Counted from the first letter of the stretch, positions 32,819-41,920 are shown. The stretch: DNA of 64,000 nucleotides from Vagococcus proximus (GCF_029143285.1 NZ_JAPDSH010000007.1:1-64000), one strand, 5' to 3'. Notes: generated by a model not told the origin, from the letters alone. Made by a program: numbers and translations.

Positions 32819-33574
32819 ATGACGAGTAAGTTTCAGTTAAAAGCGTTTGCCCCTCCAAAAATATGTGTACCGTTAATGGTAAGTAAAACAAAAAAATTAA
32901 TAGAATTGTGTGAACGATTAGTTTTTTACACTCCTGATTGTGTGGAGTGGCGTTTGGATTATATGACTGATTTATCAGATGAAACACTGAATCATTCGCT
33001 AATCGAAATGAAACGAATTTTACCAGTAGGGACTGCTATTCTTGCAACTTATCGAACGAAGCAAGAAGGTGGCGAAGGAGAAGCATTACCAAAGGAGTAT
33101 CAAAAATTATGCGAAAGACTGATAACCAGTGGCGGAATTCATCTTATTGATATTGAGTTTAGTCAAGGTGACGACTGTGTGGCACATTTAATTGATTTAG
33201 CCAAAGAATACAATGTTATAAGTGTGTTATCGTATCATAATTTTAGTAAAACTCCCGATACAGAAACTTTAGATTATTTATTATCAAGAATGATTGCTAA
33301 GGATTCAGATGTTGTTAAGATTGCAACTATGGGAGAAAAAGCAACAGATTATCCGAGATTTTATGAGGTTATTAAGAAATGGGCTGAGGAGTATAAATCA
33401 GTACTATTTATTGCGCTTGTTATGGGTGTATTGGGTCAGCTAAGCCGACTTGAAGGTGAAAAATTTGGTAGTGTTATGACATTTGCTCGTTTAGGCGATG
33501 GGTCTGCACCGGGACAATATACTATAGAAGAAGTTAGGAGTTATTTAGATAATTCCAGCAGAGATTTAAATTAA
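32819..33574 (+). CDS. aroD: 3-Dehydroquinate dehydratase, type I
   Basis: This 251-aa enzyme dehydrates 3-dehydroquinate to 3-dehydroshikimate in the shikimate pathway. Type I residues are visible: Glu43 and Arg45 (VEWRLDY), His140 (VLSYHNFSKTP) and the Schiff-base Lys167 (DVVKIATM). An AGAGGATGG stretch lies upstream of the ATG. It follows the methyltransferase by 24 bases and precedes ebsC by 15, so the three are probably co-transcribed. No other aro genes are in the window. Confidence 0.94.
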   Translation: MTSKFQLKAFAPPKICVPLMVSKTKKLIELCERLVFYTPDCVEWRLDYMTDLSDETLNHSLIEMKRILPVGTAILATYRTKQEGGEGEALPKEYQKLCERLITSGGIHLIDIEFSQGDDCVAHLIDLAKEYNVISVLSYHNFSKTPDTETLDYLLSRMIAKDSDVVKIATMGEKATDYPRFYEVIKKWAEEYKSVLFIALVMGVLGQLSRLEGEKFGSVMTFARLGDGSAPGQYTIEEVRSYLDNSSRDLN

Positions 33575-33589
33575 GGAAGTGTAGAAGGT

Positions 33590-34078
33590 ATGGCGAAAAA
33601 GAAAATTCAAAAAACAAATGCCATTAGGTTGTTAGACCAAAAGAAAATTACATATGCTGAACAAGAATTTGCTTATTCAGAAGATCATGTCGATGCTGTA
33701 ACAGTAGCGCATACATTGGGTGAAGAAGAGGATGAAATTTTTAAAACATTAGTAACAGTCGGAAATAAAACAGGGCCAGTGGTAGCGGTTATTCCAGGGA
33801 ATAAAGAATTAGATTTGAAACGTTTAGCGAAAGTCAGTGGTAATAAAAAAATTGAGATGTTACCACTAAAAGACTTAGAAGCAACGACAGGGTATATTCG
33901 TGGAGGCTGTTCGCCGGTGGGGATGAAGAAGCTTTATCCTACCTATTTTGATAGTTCGGCATTAGATCATGATAAGATACACGTATCAGCAGGAAGAAGA
34001 GGCTTACAAATGAGTGTTAATCCTAAAGAGTTGGGAGAACTTGTTCGTGCTAAGTTTGAAGATATTATTGTAAAATAA
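33590..34078 (+). CDS. ebsC: Cys-tRNA(Pro) deacylase YbaK/EbsC
   Basis: This 162-aa single-domain editing factor hydrolyses Cys-tRNA(Pro) formed by prolyl-tRNA synthetase errors. The YbaK fold is recognisable from KTNAIRLLDQKKI, EEDEIFKTLVT, the catalytic-loop Lys (FKTL) and GYIRGGCSPVGMKK. In Enterococcus faecalis the same family is called EbsC. It is the last gene of the aroD transcription unit. Confidence 0.93.
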   Translation: MAKKKIQKTNAIRLLDQKKITYAEQEFAYSEDHVDAVTVAHTLGEEEDEIFKTLVTVGNKTGPVVAVIPGNKELDLKRLAKVSGNKKIEMLPLKDLEATTGYIRGGCSPVGMKKLYPTYFDSSALDHDKIHVSAGRRGLQMSVNPKELGELVRAKFEDIIVK

Positions 34079-34112
34079 AGAATGCATTCCTATATATGGA
34101 ATGCATTTTTCA
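34078..34112 (+). terminator. Rho-independent terminator after ebsC
   Basis: AATGCATTCC pairs with GGAATGCATT and is followed by T5. Confidence 0.8.
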
Positions 34113-34223
34113 TTTCAATGAAAATGATTTTCTTGTTCCAGTTGTTGAAGTAATAGTTTTATAATGGTATCATCAAATTGAATTAAAGACTGTATTATAA
34201 AATGATAAAGTAGGTGATAGAAA

Positions 34224-35042
34224 TTGACTATCTTTGAATTAATGCAAGCAAAGTTTCCCGAGTTTTCAGATAAAGAAAAGCAAATTGCAACTTATATTTT
34301 AGGGAATAGAGAAAGTATTAAAAATATCAATATTTCTAAATTAGCTGAAGTGACACATTCTTCACCCGCAACTATTACACGTTTTTCAAAAAAATTGATG
34401 TGTAATAATTTTGTAGATTTAAAGATTAAAGTAAATTCTTCCATGTCTCGTGACATGAAAGTAACTCAAAGTAATGATAAAGTAGATGATGTTTATAATT
34501 TTTACACTAAAGTGATTGAAAATACAAAACAAACAGCTAAAGTAGAAGAAATTCATGAAGTTGTTGAGGCAATAAAAAAAGCTGGTCGTATCTTGGTGTT
34601 TGGTGTAGGGAGCTCAGGTTTCACTGCGCAAGAACTGACACAAAGATTAGTTAGGATGGGATTGAATGCTAGTGCAATTACAGACCCCCATTTTATGATT
34701 ATAAGTAGTTCTATTGTAACAGAAGATGATTTAGTAATTGGAATTTCTACATCAGGTGAAACGACTGAAGTTGTCAATGCAATTAGTTTGGCTAAAAATT
34801 CTGGAGCTAAAGTTATCAGTTTTACTAGTTTTTCATCGAGTAGTATAGCAAAGCTAAGTGATAGGAGTTTAGTTTCTTTTAGTAGTAAGTTTGTAGGAAA
34901 TCAAAGATTTGTTAATTCACAGTTTGCGACAATGTACTTGATTGATGTTATTTCAACTGAATTATTAGAAAATGATAGTTTAAGTAAGAAAATGAACCGT
35001 ACTATAAAAGTCATAACTAATCCAAATGATTTATCAATATAG
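34224..35042 (+). CDS. RpiR-family transcriptional regulator
   Basis: This 272-aa regulator has an N-terminal RpiR helix-turn-helix (~1-77, ISKLAEVTHSSPATITRFSKK) and a C-terminal SIS domain that binds phosphosugars (~115-250, GVGSSGFTAQELTQRL, ISTSGETTE). The start is TTG with AGGTGA 6 bases upstream. A TATAAT lies at 34160-34165, and a 13-bp palindrome GAAAATGATTTTC lies at ~34119-34131, a possible operator. It is followed 29 bases later by a YhcH-like gene, a pair often linked to sialic acid or amino-sugar use, but no catabolic genes are here. Confidence 0.9.
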   Translation: MTIFELMQAKFPEFSDKEKQIATYILGNRESIKNINISKLAEVTHSSPATITRFSKKLMCNNFVDLKIKVNSSMSRDMKVTQSNDKVDDVYNFYTKVIENTKQTAKVEEIHEVVEAIKKAGRILVFGVGSSGFTAQELTQRLVRMGLNASAITDPHFMIISSSIVTEDDLVIGISTSGETTEVVNAISLAKNSGAKVISFTSFSSSSIAKLSDRSLVSFSSKFVGNQRFVNSQFATMYLIDVISTELLENDSLSKKMNRTIKVITNPNDLSI

Positions 35043-35071
35043 GAATGGCGTTATGAAGAAAAGAGGTTTGT

Positions 35072-35518
35072 ATGAGAAAATATGGGACACTTAATGATTC
35101 ATCAAGTGAAGGACTAACAGAAAAGGTAAATATAGTGTTAGAATTTTTAAGAAATACTCCTGAAGAATTAACAGAATCACTAGAAGTAGCACCAGGAATC
35201 GTTCTTAATCCGATATCATTGGTGACTAAAGTTGAACAAGAGTGTTTATTTGAAGCACATGAACGCTTATATGATGTACACATTATTGTGTCAGGTGAAG
35301 AACGTATTTTAGTATCTCATAGAGAAAGCTTAAAAATAGTTACACCTTACAATCCTACCAATGATATTATGTTTTTAGAAGGTGATACTGAAAATGAATA
35401 TATATTGAAAGCAGATGATTGGCTAGTTTGCTTACCAGAGGATGCTCATAAAGTAGGGATGGCACCAAATGATGAGTGTGTTCCGATAAAAAAGATAGTA
35501 GCAAAAATTACAGTATAA
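35072..35518 (+). CDS. YhcH/YjgK/YiaL family protein
   Basis: This 148-aa cupin-like protein matches the YhcH/YjgK/YiaL (DUF386) family from the EAHERLYDVHIIVSGEERI segment and the late CLPEDAHKVGM, which hold likely metal ligands. Members include NanQ, an anomerase for sialic acid, and EbgC-like proteins. Which sugar is handled here is unknown. It is the second gene after the RpiR regulator and is closed by a bidirectional terminator. Confidence 0.88.
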   Translation: MRKYGTLNDSSSEGLTEKVNIVLEFLRNTPEELTESLEVAPGIVLNPISLVTKVEQECLFEAHERLYDVHIIVSGEERILVSHRESLKIVTPYNPTNDIMFLEGDTENEYILKADDWLVCLPEDAHKVGMAPNDECVPIKKIVAKITV

Positions 35519-35519
35519 A

Positions 35520-35548
35520 AAAAGCACCCGTTTGGGCGCTTTTTTTAT
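35520..35548. terminator. Bidirectional terminator
   Basis: AAAGC-CCC pairs with GGG-GCTTT around GTTT, with A-rich and T-rich flanks. It serves the YhcH-like gene and the convergent hypothetical gene. Confidence 0.75.
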
Positions 35549-36087
35549 CTTTTTTTTGATTCGAACACTATTTTTTCTGGAAGTTCGAATTTAGTTAAAT
35601 CTTCACCGTCAGATTTTAATGAATCTTGGAAATCTTCAATAGATAAGTCTAAACGACGAGAGATATCAAAAACACTGTGAAGCACATCATGGAAATACAT
35701 ACCATTTCCTTGCTCAAAGTAGTCTTTGAACTGGGCAGTATGAGAACCAAAACCTGTTTCAGATTCAAATTTTTTAGACTCTTCAATAAAGTCATTGAAG
35801 TGCGCTTTTGTATAGACTGTAAATTTATTATAAATAGTAATAGCTGTAGCTAAATCTTCTTGCCATTTAGAATATGGCTTTTTAGCTAACCCAGATTGAA
35901 CTTCAATTAATTGAAATTGGTCGTCACGAATGTGTTGGGTCATTAACATATCTAAATTTAAATTTAAACCGGTATATGAAACATCGTCAAAGTTAAAGGC
36001 TTTTAATTCTTTTAATTCTTCTGCTAAACTTTCTGCAGTGAAATTACGATTTTCTAGTGTTTTATAAATCTTTTTTTGTTGGAACAT
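35545..36087 (-). CDS. Hypothetical protein, 180 aa
   Basis: I do not recognise this protein. It is soluble, acidic, probably mostly helical and without cysteines, signal peptide or membrane segments. GGGAGGCG lies upstream of the ATG, supporting a real gene. It is monocistronic, convergent with the RpiR-YhcH unit. Function unknown. Confidence 0.75.
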   Translation of the reverse strand: MFQQKKIYKTLENRNFTAESLAEELKELKAFNFDDVSYTGLNLNLDMLMTQHIRDDQFQLIEVQSGLAKKPYSKWQEDLATAITIYNKFTVYTKAHFNDFIEESKKFESETGFGSHTAQFKDYFEQGNGMYFHDVLHSVFDISRRLDLSIEDFQDSLKSDGEDLTKFELPEKIVFESKKR

Positions 36088-36181
36088 TTAAACGCCTCCC
36101 GATATGATTTAATATAAAACTAATTATAAGTATATTATACCTTAATTGTATAATACCGACAATCACTAGATTTCAAGGAAA

Positions 36182-37450
36182 TTAATAATTATAGTAGCTA
36201 GCGATCTCGGCAGCGTGTTTCCCAGCAACATGACCTGTAACGAATGCTGCGGTAATGTTGTAACCACCTGTATAACCATTAACATCAAGTACTTCTCCTG
36301 TAAAGAATAGACCTGCTATTTTTTTACTCTCCATGGATTTAGGTTGAACTTCTTTTAGAGAGATACCGCCACCGGTTACAAATGATTTTTCGATAGGCCA
36401 TGTGCCGTTAATGCTGACGCGAAAATCTTTTACAAGTGAAATAAAGTCTAGCATGCTTTTTTCTTCCCATGATTTAATCGTCGCACTACTATCTATTGAG
36501 GCTTTTTCTAATAAGAAATCAAGATAGCGTTCAGGCAAGAATCCTTTAAGGGCATTTTTGATTGATTTTTGCTCATTGTCCAAACGACGGTTTTTAATAT
36601 CAGTTAACAAATCCTCTTTATCCTTATTAGGTAAAGCATCTAAGCTTACTGTAGCAGTTGGATTTTTTTCTAGTTCGCGGTTGACGAACATGCTACAGCG
36701 TAGGGCAGCGGGACCCGATAAACCAAAGTGAGTAAAGAGTAAGTCCATTTCATGAGAGACAATAGGTTTGTTTTTTTCATTCAAGACACTTAATTTAATA
36801 TCTTGTAGTGATAGACCTTGCAATGTTTTACTAGTAATGAATTTTTCTTTAGATAATAAAGGTGATTCCGTTGGGAAAAGAGGAGTCACCGTGTGACCTG
36901 TTTTTTTAGCGAAACGGTAACCGTCACCAGTTGAACCTGTATGGTCATAAGTACGGCCACCTGTTGAAACAATGACACAAGGGGCAACATGGCGTTCACC
37001 AGAGTCCAATTGAACACCAACAACACGTCCTTCGTCTGTTAAAAGACGTTTAACCGTCTCCTGTGTTAACACGTCAACACCTAAGTCTAGTGCGCGATTT
37101 AGCAAACAATCGACAATCGATTTTGATTTGTTTGTAACTGGGAACATTCTACCATGATCCTCTTCTTTTAAAGAGACACCATTTTCTTCGAAGAATGCCA
37201 TCACATCATGATTGGTAAATTGAGAGAAAGCACTGTATAAAAATTTACCATTACCAGGGATATGCGCAATAATATCTTCAGGTGAGCGGTTATTCGTAAC
37301 ATTACAACGCCCGCCACCAGTCAAGAGTAGTTTTTTTCCGACCCGTTTATTTTTTTCTATTAATAAGGTTCTAGCACCATTTTCAGCTGCAGAGATGGCA
37401 GCCATTAAACCGCTGGTACCAGCACCGATTACAATTACATCTTTTGTCAT
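36182..37450 (-). CDS. BaiN/HI0933-like NAD(P)/FAD-dependent oxidoreductase
   Basis: This 422-aa flavoprotein starts with the dinucleotide-binding motif VIVIGAGTSGLMAAISAA, followed by the family-specific GKKLLLTGGGRCNVTN and ends with FFTGEVLDVNGYTGGYNITAAF. This is the HI0933/YhiN/BaiN family. A member from gut clostridia has been tied to bile-acid dehydroxylation, but most members, including this one, have no known substrate. GGAGG precedes the ATG. Monocistronic. Confidence 0.88.
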   Translation of the reverse strand: MTKDVIVIGAGTSGLMAAISAAENGARTLLIEKNKRVGKKLLLTGGGRCNVTNNRSPEDIIAHIPGNGKFLYSAFSQFTNHDVMAFFEENGVSLKEEDHGRMFPVTNKSKSIVDCLLNRALDLGVDVLTQETVKRLLTDEGRVVGVQLDSGERHVAPCVIVSTGGRTYDHTGSTGDGYRFAKKTGHTVTPLFPTESPLLSKEKFITSKTLQGLSLQDIKLSVLNEKNKPIVSHEMDLLFTHFGLSGPAALRCSMFVNRELEKNPTATVSLDALPNKDKEDLLTDIKNRRLDNEQKSIKNALKGFLPERYLDFLLEKASIDSSATIKSWEEKSMLDFISLVKDFRVSINGTWPIEKSFVTGGGISLKEVQPKSMESKKIAGLFFTGEVLDVNGYTGGYNITAAFVTGHVAGKHAAEIASYYNY

Positions 37451-37627
37451 TCTTCCTACCTCCGTATCGTTTTTAGTTTACCATGAATAGCTAGGTGTAA
37501 GAAAGCATCAATAGGAAGAAACACGTTTATTTTAGTAATTGGCTGTTTAATTGGTCTAGTTCATTTACATTTTTCAGATGTTACGGGTAACAAAATACAA
37601 AAAAACGACCAGACTTGGTAACTTTAC

Positions 37628-37656
37628 TTGAAAAATACTGAAAAAAAACGTAAAGT
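37628..37656 (+). promoter_or_regulatory. Promoter of pgi
   Basis: TTGAAA (37628-37633), a 17-base spacer and TAAAGT (37651-37656) lie about 48 bases before the pgi ATG. Confidence 0.55.
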
Positions 37657-37703
37657 AGTATGTGTTAAAGCAATTACATTATCCTTGAAGGAGGAACACA
37701 AAA

Positions 37704-39050
37704 ATGTCACATATTAAATTTGATTATTCAAAAATGAGTTCTTTTATTGGTGAAAATGAATTAGGCTACATGCAAAGCCAAGTCTCTGCAGCTCATAAAG
37801 ATTTACATGAAGGGACAGGTGCTGGAAGCGACTTTTTAGGTTGGATTGATTTACCAGTTAATTATGATAAAGATGAATTTGCTCGTATTAAAAAAGCAGC
37901 TGAAAAAATTCAATCTGATTCAGAAGTATTAGTTGTTATTGGTATAGGTGGATCTTATTTAGGAGCGAAAGCAGCTTTAGATTTCTTAAACCATTCATTC
38001 TACAATTTATTAGATGATTCAGAACGTAAAGCACCCCAAATTTTCTTCGCTGGTAACAGCATCAGCTCATCTTATTTAGCTGATTTAATTCATGTGATTG
38101 GTGACCGTGATTTCTCTGTAAACGTGATTTCAAAATCAGGGACAACAACAGAACCTGCCATTGCATTCCGTGTATTCAAAGAATTATTAGTTAAAAAATA
38201 TGGTCAAGAAGAAGCGAATAAACGTATCTACGCAACAACAGATAAAGCTCGTGGTGCAGTTAAAGTAGAAGCAGATGCACAAAATTGGGAAACATTTGTT
38301 ATTCCTGATGATGTTGGTGGACGTTTCTCTGTGTTAACAGCAGTAGGATTACTTCCAATTGCAGCTAGTGGAGCAGATATCGATGGTTTAATGCAAGGTG
38401 CCGCAGATGCTCGCACAGCTTACAGCAGTGATAAATTAGAGGAAAATGAAGCGTACCAATACGCAGCATTAAGAAATGTTCTTTATCGTAAAGGAAAAGT
38501 GACAGAACTTTTAATCAATTATGAGCCAAGCTTACAATACTTCTCAGAGTGGTGGAAACAATTATTCGGCGAATCTGAAGGAAAAGACCAAAAAGGAATT
38601 TACCCATCAAGCGCTAACTTCTCAACTGACTTACATTCATTAGGTCAATACATTCAAGAAGGGCGTCGTAATATCTTCGAAACAGTTATCAAAGTGGATA
38701 AAGCACGTCATAGTTTAACTATTCCAGAAATGGAACAAGATTTAGATGGTTTAGGTTACTTGCAAGGAAAAGAAATTGATTTCGTTAATACGAAAGCATT
38801 CGAAGGAACATTATTAGCACATACAGATGGCGATGTTCCAAACTTTGTTTTAACTATTCCTCAAACAGATGCTTACACATTAGGTTATTTAATGTACTTC
38901 TTTGAAATTGCAGTAGGAATTTCAGGCTACTTAAATAGCGTGAATCCGTTTGATCAACCAGGTGTTGAAGCATACAAGAAAAATATGTTTGCTTTATTAG
39001 GTAAACCAGGTTTTGAAGACTTACAAAAAGAATTAGAAGCACGTCTATAA
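37704..39050 (+). CDS. pgi: Glucose-6-phosphate isomerase
   Basis: This 448-aa cytoplasmic enzyme interconverts glucose 6-phosphate and fructose 6-phosphate in glycolysis. Both PGI signatures are recognisable ([16 protein letters not shown] and the late [18 protein letters not shown]), along with [12 protein letters not shown] and the [15 protein letters not shown] segment. AAGGAGG precedes the ATG. Codon use is strongly biased. Monocistronic. Confidence 0.97.
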   Translation: MSHIKFDYSKMSSFIGENELGYMQSQVSAAHKDLHEGTGAGSDFLGWIDLPVNYDKDEFARIKKAAEKIQSDSEVLVVIGIGGSYLGAKAALDFLNHSFYNLLDDSERKAPQIFFAGNSISSSYLADLIHVIGDRDFSVNVISKSGTTTEPAIAFRVFKELLVKKYGQEEANKRIYATTDKARGAVKVEADAQNWETFVIPDDVGGRFSVLTAVGLLPIAASGADIDGLMQGAADARTAYSSDKLEENEAYQYAALRNVLYRKGKVTELLINYEPSLQYFSEWWKQLFGESEGKDQKGIYPSSANFSTDLHSLGQYIQEGRRNIFETVIKVDKARHSLTIPEMEQDLDGLGYLQGKEIDFVNTKAFEGTLLAHTDGDVPNFVLTIPQTDAYTLGYLMYFFEIAVGISGYLNSVNPFDQPGVEAYKKNMFALLGKPGFEDLQKELEARL

Positions 39051-39059
39051 AATAAAAGT

Positions 39060-39089
39060 TAAAAAACTCGCGAACTGCGGGTTTTTTTA
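39060..39089 (+). terminator. Rho-independent terminator after pgi
   Basis: AAACTCGC pairs with GCGGGTTT (G-T allowed) around GAACT and is followed by T run. Confidence 0.75.
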
Positions 39090-39154
39090 TTTTCTGTCAG
39101 TCCTAAGTATGAGAACTTGCAAGGGCTTTTATGGTAAAATAAAGAGGAAAGGCG

Positions 39155-39616
39155 GTGGAAAAGATGGATGAAAAAACAATGGACTTGTTTAAACAAGGAA
39201 AGTATTTTGGTGCGGTTAAAAATTATGTAGACGTGATTACAGAAGAGGCTAATAATATGCAACATGTAGCAGACCCGTTGTTCCAACAAGAGCAAGCTGA
39301 AATGTCTCATCACAGTAGTCCTAGAAATACTGGAGGACGTAATCTTAATGCAGGGATTCAGCAAAGAGGAAAAACTCACTCTATTAATCAAGGACGGACT
39401 TCTCATACTTCATTAACAGCCCATCAAAATAGTCGTATTCACCACAAAAAAACAGCAAAAAGAAAGCATCAAGAACTCAAGTCATTGCGACCACATCACC
39501 GACCGATAACGAAAGAATCAATTATTAAATTTGAACGTAATAGTTCAGTGGGATCGGTATCCTTTGCCTTACTGATGATCATAGTGCTGCTAGTTATCTT
39601 TATTTTTACGTTATAA
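39155..39616 (+). CDS. Hypothetical tail-anchored protein with basic linker
   Basis: This 153-aa protein is not in a family I know. Residues ~1-45 are acidic and helical, ~50-130 form a His/Arg/Lys/Ser-rich disordered linker (LRPHHRPITK), and the last ~22 residues are one membrane segment (VSFALLMIIVLLVIFIFTL), so it is probably C-tail anchored. GAGGAAAGG serves either GTG 39155 or ATG 39164. A TGGTAAAAT extended -10 lies at ~39132-39140. It precedes an NfeD-like OB domain and an SPFH protein and may supply the membrane anchor for the former. Confidence 0.75.
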   Translation: MEKMDEKTMDLFKQGKYFGAVKNYVDVITEEANNMQHVADPLFQQEQAEMSHHSSPRNTGGRNLNAGIQQRGKTHSINQGRTSHTSLTAHQNSRIHHKKTAKRKHQELKSLRPHHRPITKESIIKFERNSSVGSVSFALLMIIVLLVIFIFTL

Positions 39617-39629
39617 TTGAGGTGATAAG

Positions 39630-39857
39630 ATGGGGTATCAGATGGAGCGTTTAATTGGATGTGGTTTTAAACTACCACACGACGGTATTCGTGGGAGTGT
39701 AAACTTAAAAGGAATGAATTTTGATTATCATTGTTTGGTTGGGGAGGGGCCCAAAAACCAGATGGTCGAAGTAGTAGGCTTTGAAATGAACCAGTTGTTG
39801 GTTAGACCAACAGAAACTATAAAAGAAAGAGATGTGAATTATATTGAGTATCGGTAG
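39630..39857 (+). CDS. Free-standing NfeD-like OB-fold domain protein
   Basis: This 75-aa protein resembles the C-terminal OB fold of NfeD proteins. The pattern GIRGSVNLKGMNFDYHCLV ... QMVEVVGFEMNQLLVRP aligns with the G-x-V-x-(I/L)-x-G ... V-x-V-V-x-(V/F)-x-G/N-x-L-x-V-R-P ending of that domain. It has no membrane segment, unlike complete NfeD proteins. Its 3' end overlaps the start of the SPFH gene by 14 bases. NfeD and SPFH/stomatin genes are standard operon partners, which supports the reading. Confidence in the fold is moderate. Confidence 0.65.
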   Translation: MGYQMERLIGCGFKLPHDGIRGSVNLKGMNFDYHCLVGEGPKNQMVEVVGFEMNQLLVRPTETIKERDVNYIEYR

Positions 39858-40788
39858 TATTATTTTATTAGTCGTTATTTTAGCACTAGTTGTATTTATT
39901 GTGTCAAAATCAATTATCATTGTGAAACAAGGGGAAGTAAAGGTAGTCGAAAGTTTTGGTAAGTATGTCAAAACACTTGAACCAGGCTTACATTTTTTAA
40001 TTCCAATTTTATACAATGTTCATTGTCGTGTGTCATTGAAACAAACACCTTATGAAATCTCACCACAAAGCGTTATTACGAAGGATAATGTTATTGTTGA
40101 AGTAGATGAAGCACTTAAATTCCACGTAACAGATGTTCGTGCATTTGTTTATGATAATGAAGATTCAGTGATGTCTATGATTCAAGATTGCCAATCAAAT
40201 TTACGTGGTATTATTGGTAAGATGGACTTGAACGAAGTGTTAAATGGAACAGAAGAAATCAATACAGCACTATACAATTCAGTAAAAGATATTACGGCAG
40301 GATATGGTTTAGCGATTGACCGTATTAATATCGGTGAGATTTCTGTTAGTGAAGAAATCATCCAATCGATGAATAAATTAATTACAGCAAGTCGTGACAA
40401 AGAATCAGCCATTACGATTGCTGAAGGTCAAAAACAATCTGTTATTTTAGAATCAGAAGCAAGAGCTTCTCAAATGGAGATTGATGCAGAAGCCCGTGCT
40501 AAACAAACGAAAATCGATGCGGCAGCTCGTGCTGAAAGAATGCGTATTGATTCGGAAGCCGAAGCAAAACGTGTTCAAATTTTAGCGGAAGCTGAAAAAT
40601 TACGTGTCTTAACGGTTAACCAAGGGATTCAAGAGAGTCAAGTGGACGATAACTTATTAGCTTATTTAGGAATTGAAGCCTTCCAAAAAGTAGCTGAAAG
40701 TGATACAAACACTGTTATTATTCCAAGCAATATGACAGGTCTTGCGAATATCCCAGTAGCTAAAGAGTTATGGGATAAATCTAAATAA
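39844..40788 (+). CDS. SPFH/Band 7 (slipin-like) membrane protein
   Basis: This 314-aa protein has an N-terminal membrane segment (~4-25), an SPFH domain (~25-190, VKQGEVKVVESFGKYVKTL) and a long Ala/Glu-rich coiled coil (~200-270, AEARAKQTKIDAAARAERM). Such proteins form large ring-shaped membrane assemblies. The start is TTG inside the preceding gene, needed to include the membrane segment. An AAAGAGAT stretch ~13 bases upstream is a weak ribosome binding site, so translational coupling is likely. Confidence 0.9.
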   Translation: MSIGSIILLVVILALVVFIVSKSIIIVKQGEVKVVESFGKYVKTLEPGLHFLIPILYNVHCRVSLKQTPYEISPQSVITKDNVIVEVDEALKFHVTDVRAFVYDNEDSVMSMIQDCQSNLRGIIGKMDLNEVLNGTEEINTALYNSVKDITAGYGLAIDRINIGEISVSEEIIQSMNKLITASRDKESAITIAEGQKQSVILESEARASQMEIDAEARAKQTKIDAAARAERMRIDSEAEAKRVQILAEAEKLRVLTVNQGIQESQVDDNLLAYLGIEAFQKVAESDTNTVIIPSNMTGLANIPVAKELWDKSK

Positions 40789-40790
40789 TA

Positions 40791-40832
40791 AAAAACCTGC
40801 TCTAAATCAGAAGATTTAGAGCAGGTTTTATT
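40791..40832. terminator. Bidirectional terminator after the SPFH gene
   Basis: A 16-bp perfect stem (AAACCTGCTCTAAATC pairing with GATTTAGAGCAGGTTT) with an AGAA loop. It also covers the stop codon of the convergent 60-aa gene. Confidence 0.9.
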
Positions 40833-41010
40833 TATTTTTTTCGATATAGTGAGTATCAACAAGTAGGGTAATGATGAAAAGAAAGAAGGATAATAAACCT
40901 ATATCAGAGAAAAAAGTGCTGCCAATTAAGGAATAAAAGAGGTTGTATTCTATTATAAGTAATAGGGTTAGTATAACTATCTGTATTTGTTTCTTTTGCT
41001 TTTTAGCCAT
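40828..41010 (-). CDS. Small two-helix membrane protein, 60 aa
   Basis: The product has a basic start (MAKKQKKQ) followed by two hydrophobic segments (~8-30 and ~36-52). GGAGG 7 bases before the ATG supports translation. No family is recognised. The gene faces the SPFH gene and ends in the shared terminator. Confidence 0.6.
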   Translation of the reverse strand: MAKKQKKQIQIVILTLLLIIEYNLFYSLIGSTFFSDIGLLSFFLFIITLLVDTHYIEKNK

Positions 41011-41165
41011 CAGTGCGCCTCCATTTTAATGACATGTAACTTATTTGATACCATGTGACTAGGGGCAGTAGGTTGACCAGACTTTAATTAAGTTAAGCAT
41101 ACACTCGGTTGGATAAATGTACAAGGGATGCAGGTAAAAATCATTGTAATAAGCAAGCAAAAAGG

Positions 41166-41195
41166 TTGGCGAGAGAATTTAACATCGTCTATACT
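41166..41195 (+). promoter_or_regulatory. Promoter of the quinone-reductase-like operon
   Basis: TTGGCG (41166-41171), an 18-base spacer and TATACT (41190-41195) lie about 35 bases before the ATG at 41231. Confidence 0.6.
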
Positions 41196-41230
41196 TTAAG
41201 AGATGATACATAGGCAGAGGAGTAGTTTAT

Positions 41231-41905
41231 ATGAAAACATTAATTATTGTCGCTCATCCAGATGTCAAAGGATCAATGAGCCAGCAATTTTTCTTATCGG
41301 GATTAGAGCAAGAAAAAGAAGTAACGATACACCAAGTGTATGACAGCTATCCTGAAGGTAAGATAGACAAGGGAAAAGAAATAGAACGAGTTCTTTCACA
41401 TGACCGTATTATTTTTCAGTTTCCATTATACTGGTACAGTGCTCCTAGTTTATTAAAAGAGTGGCAGGATGTTGTTTTATCAGAGATTGCGAGTAATGAT
41501 AGCTATATGACTCGGGTAGCGGGAAAAGAATTTGGAATAGTGGTATCCATAGGTTCAAAAGAAACGTCGTATCAAGCAGGTGGAAGTGTTGGTCTGTCTC
41601 TAAGTGAATTGATGAAACCTTATCAAGCCATGGCTACTTATTTCGGCTTAGATTTTATGCCGATTTTTGCTAATTATCAATTCATGTATCAAACTGAACA
41701 GGCTAAAAAACAAGTATTGGTAGACTATCAGTATTATGTGACAGGTCCTAAATTAAAAACATTAGCCAGTCGTACGAAATGGTTGAGAGAGCGAGTGAGG
41801 GGGAGTCAAACATTGGATGCCAATTTATTAGCACCACTTTTAACTCAGTTAGAAGAAAATTGTGAAACAATAGAAGATTTAAATCAAACCTTAGCTGACA
41901 TGTAA
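41231..41905 (+). CDS. NAD(P)H oxidoreductase, flavodoxin-like fold
   Basis: This 224-aa protein belongs to the KefF/YwrO/MdaB-like group of two-electron quinone reductases. It starts with KTLIIVAHPDVKGSMSQQF (phosphate-binding loop for FMN/FAD) and contains IIFQFPLYWYSAPSLLKEW. The last ~45 residues (RTKWLRERVRGSQ onward) go beyond the usual ~175-190 aa. AGAGGAG lies upstream of the ATG. It is followed 15 bases later by a 58-aa gene. Confidence 0.88.
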   Translation: MKTLIIVAHPDVKGSMSQQFFLSGLEQEKEVTIHQVYDSYPEGKIDKGKEIERVLSHDRIIFQFPLYWYSAPSLLKEWQDVVLSEIASNDSYMTRVAGKEFGIVVSIGSKETSYQAGGSVGLSLSELMKPYQAMATYFGLDFMPIFANYQFMYQTEQAKKQVLVDYQYYVTGPKLKTLASRTKWLRERVRGSQTLDANLLAPLLTQLEENCETIEDLNQTLADM

Positions 41906-41920
41906 TAGGGAGGAAGAATT

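Noticed and set aside
35017-35283. 88-aa reverse frame across the YhcH gene start
   Set aside because: Antisense to a family-supported gene and without a plausible start context.
39059-39406. 115-aa reverse open frame after pgi
   Set aside because: It overlaps the pgi terminator and the tail-anchored protein gene, with no supporting start signals.
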